64,000 bases of DNA from Parvularculaceae bacterium (GTDB taxonomy: Bacteria; Pseudomonadota; Alphaproteobacteria; Caulobacterales; Parvularculaceae). This document shows positions 62,297 to 64,000 of the stretch, in pieces (positions within the stretch are counted from its first letter, which is position 1; each line of letters begins with the position of its first letter). Location of the stretch: the NCBI GenBank assembly GCA_021776475.1, contig JAJFFV010000006.1, positions 682,001 to 746,000 of the forward strand, read 5' to 3'. The position numbers and the translations under genes are program-made. The notes under the pieces were generated by a model. That model was given only the letters and a program-made list of their open reading frames with translations, had not been told where the DNA came from and ran no database searches.

Positions 62297-62473
62297 TGTC
62301 CTGCTTTGGCAGCCAGCGCCAAGAAAGTTTTCCGCGGCTTCTTCTGCACGAATTCCGGCCTGGCTTCATTTAGCGGTCTCCTGCGACCGCTCTAGCACAC
62401 CTGCCCTAGTTGCGCGTGCCCCCCGATCTCAAGTTACAATGCGTGCCTGCGGCCGCCGCGAACGGAGAGGTAA

Positions 62474-63481
62474 ATGAAGATTATAACTACAACTGTGGCA
62501 GCTATCGGTGCTTTGATGCTGCTGACGGCGCCTGCGCATGCGGGCAAGTTTCGGATCGACATCGACTATAAATCCGAAACCGGTGACACAATCAGCACAG
62601 GCTCGGTGCTGATCAGCGATGACGTCATCCGGTCATACGCTTCTCATCCCCGCGACTTTAATGGCCTCGAAGTAGATGACGAGGGCAAAATCATCCGCCG
62701 TACAGATGGCAGTATTTCTTCCTCATCGTCTGATCAGGCTGTTGCAATGATTTTATCAGATGCAGCGGAGGCAAGCGGCGGCGCAACCGGGACGAACGGA
62801 AACAGAGCGACACCCGTCAACATGAATTCCGAGAAAGAGATTTTCTACAACATCGCTGAAAACACTCAGTATACGATCAACCATGTGTATAGGAACGTGA
62901 AGATCGAAAATACCGTCTTCACCATTGGCAACCCGGCAGACATGATTCTCGGTGGCGCCACAAAATCGGTCTCCAAAAACGATGGGCTGGCGCTGCGCGG
63001 CATGCTTGGCATGCTAACCAAGCCACGCCTCGACCCGAAAGACGAGATCAAGCTCGAAGACACCGATCTCAGTGACCAGGTTGAACTCAACAATGCTCTC
63101 ATTAAATGCCGCTGGAAGATCATGAACCGCATGGGCGGTCCGATCGGTCGTGTTTGCGTCGCAAATCCAAAAGACGTTGCCGACGGAACGGAATTGATGG
63201 CTACGATCCGTGCGTTGCCGCTTGAAGGCGCCGGTGGCAAGGTCGGTCCGGTTGGCTGCGCCCGCCAGATTGCAGAAACCGGCAAGCTGCCGGTCAAGGT
63301 CGAAGAATTCGGGCCGGAGCCTTACGATGATGGCAGTCCTGGATATGATCCTGACAAACGCGACGTCGAATACCGCTATGAGGTCACGGACATCCTCGTT
63401 ATGAGCGAGCAGGACGTTCTTTACGGCCCCTTAAACGATCCGGCGCTGGATGAGTACGAGACCAAGGACAACAGGCGGTAA
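62474..63481 (+). CDS. Secreted protein, unknown function
   Basis: This 335-residue protein has a signal peptide (residues 1-23, cleavage after A-H-A) and no membrane segment in the mature part. It is rich in D, E and G, with G-K-F-R-I-D-I-D-Y-K-S-E near the start, a serine run (SISSSSSDQ) and three cysteines (about residues 213, 228 and 262). I do not recognise the fold. The ribosome site GAGAGG is good. It is followed by a small overlapping ORF and an intrinsic terminator. Confidence 0.75.
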   Translation: MKIITTTVAAIGALMLLTAPAHAGKFRIDIDYKSETGDTISTGSVLISDDVIRSYASHPRDFNGLEVDDEGKIIRRTDGSISSSSSDQAVAMILSDAAEASGGATGTNGNRATPVNMNSEKEIFYNIAENTQYTINHVYRNVKIENTVFTIGNPADMILGGATKSVSKNDGLALRGMLGMLTKPRLDPKDEIKLEDTDLSDQVELNNALIKCRWKIMNRMGGPIGRVCVANPKDVADGTELMATIRALPLEGAGGKVGPVGCARQIAETGKLPVKVEEFGPEPYDDGSPGYDPDKRDVEYRYEVTDILVMSEQDVLYGPLNDPALDEYETKDNRR

Positions 63482-63665
63482 CCGAATTAATAGGTTGTTG
63501 AAGCACTTCCGAAAAAAAGTTCCGTCCATATTGAAAATTTCCATGGACAGGCTGATCACCGGTGTTGATGAGATCGATCAGAAATTGAAGACCGAGGAAT
63601 TTCGGCGCAACGACAGCGATCAACCGAAGCGACTTGGTGTGACCTCCAAGGACTGGTTCGAGTGA
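63450..63665 (+). CDS. Small basic ORF overlapping the secreted-protein gene
   Basis: This 71-residue open frame starts at ATG 63450, overlapping the previous gene by 32 bases, or at later TTG codons (about 63495). It is basic at the start (RLLKHFRKK) and acidic in the middle, with no signal peptide. I do not recognise it. The terminator directly after it favours transcription; translation is uncertain. Confidence 0.35.
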   Translation: MSTRPRTTGGNRINRLLKHFRKKVPSILKISMDRLITGVDEIDQKLKTEEFRRNDSDQPKRLGVTSKDWFE

Positions 63666-63683
63666 GCTTGAAACTGGGCGCCG

Positions 63684-63706
63684 AAAGGCCGCACCAGCGG
63701 CTTTTT
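63684..63706 (+). terminator. Intrinsic terminator
   Basis: GCCGC (63688-63692) and GCGGC (63697-63701) form a stem with ACCA loop, extended by AAAG/TTTT pairs and followed by T-run to 63706. It ends the transcript of the secreted-protein gene and the small ORF. Confidence 0.7.
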
Positions 63707-63828
63707 AGTAGGACAAGGCCACCTACCAGTCGATCTTGCTAGCTTCATTTTAAGGCACGCTCTCGTCGCTGGACCTGTCCTAAAAATCCCGCCACACTGG
63801 CCCGGAAAACGGGATGGAACAGAGGCGT

Positions 63829-64000
63829 ATGGGCAAAACCACCGATCAACCGGCGAGCGAAGCGGAACCGGCAGAAAAAAAACCTTTCAGCCGCAGAAAA
63901 TTCATGACCGTTGGCGCGCTTGGTGCGGCCACTCTCGCCGCTGGCTGCGATTGCAAGGACCGCTGCGGTGGCCCTGCCAGTGCAACGGCCGGATCAGCTG
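63829..64000 (+). CDS. Tat-exported putative lipoprotein, N-terminal part
   Basis: The gene starts at ATG 63829 (AGAGG upstream) and leaves the window after 57 residues. An in-frame ATG lies at 63814. The N-terminus has the twin-arginine motif F-S-R-R-K-F-M followed by a hydrophobic stretch and a lipobox-like A-A-G-C, then a Cys-rich C-D-C-K-D-R-C-G-G-P. Tat export suggests a folded or cofactor-bound product, often a substrate-binding protein, but the rest is outside the window. Confidence 0.7.
   Translation, partial: MGKTTDQPASEAEPAEKKPFSRRKFMTVGALGAATLAAGCDCKDRCGGPASATAGSA

Overview
The window looks like the chromosome of a free-living alphaproteobacterium, with GC near 50% by eye. Typical markers are a Shemin-pathway hemA (5-aminolevulinate synthase), a MucR/Ros regulator, a double cold-shock-domain protein, the NDUFS4-like complex I accessory subunit, SdhE next to recG, a ubiquinol-cytochrome c chaperone beside plsX-fabH-ihfA, DUF2842, a CtrA-type TTAA-N7-TTAAC site and a leucyltransferase (Bpt). 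The order cannot be fixed from sequence reading alone. No phage, IS element, CRISPR array, rRNA or plasmid gene was recognised. Most of the window is core genome with five tRNAs.

Layout. 1-2.2 kb: a minus-strand cluster of a frameshifted hydrolase-OsmC fusion, a chorismate mutase and two PaaI-type thioesterases. 2.4-8.1 kb: a tightly overlapping minus-strand operon rlpA, D-Ala carboxypeptidase, tmk, holB, tatD and an MBL-fold hydrolase. 8.2-15.8 kb: tRNA-Ser, a frameshifted SulP transporter, two unknown genes, a histidine phosphatase, a TPR-VanY fusion and a degenerate PleD/PopA-like protein. 15.8-24.4 kb: mfd, PepSY protein, dienelactone hydrolase, sdhE, recG and DUF502. 24.6-32.3 kb: a DUF3089 protein without its nucleophile, kdsA and kdsD (Kdo synthesis), cfa, then a sulfur amino acid cluster (frameshifted cysteine synthase, GNAT, cystathionine lyase-like enzyme, PEGA lipoprotein). 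32.3-35.2 kb: three tRNAs, complex I subunit, cold-shock protein, YbjN protein and PhyH dioxygenase. 35.2-42.4 kb: hom-glpX-recJ, a lipoprotein, phaC and a small CtrA-box ORF. 42.4-50.9 kb: rplM-rpsI, a lipoprotein, ctaA, DUF2842, tRNA-Pro, then the fatty acid/phospholipid operon (cytochrome c chaperone, broken yceD, plsX, fabH, ihfA, merR) and bamE. 50.9-58 kb: glyA-nrdR-nusB-thiL, mucR, hemA, a MarR regulator and hemB. 58-64 kb: a 3-hydroxyisobutyrate dehydrogenase-like enzyme, a flavin reductase, an SLC13 permease, bpt, a secreted unknown protein and the start of a Tat-exported lipoprotein.

Four genes are broken: the hydrolase-OsmC fusion, SulP, cysteine synthase (three indels) and yceD/DUF177. 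At least four of the five single-base breaks lie at homopolymers or short repeats, so sequencing error competes with real gene decay. yceD also lacks a central block of about 110 bases, which a single-base error cannot explain. The more interesting non-coding signals are a perfect CtrA-type site in front of a small terminator-bounded ORF, two Fur-type 7-1-7 palindromes (one behind the marR gene and upstream of hemA), a 9-5-9 inverted repeat before an unknown gene, palindromes before mucR and phaC, and a hairpin that would cover the ribosome site of the SLC13 gene.
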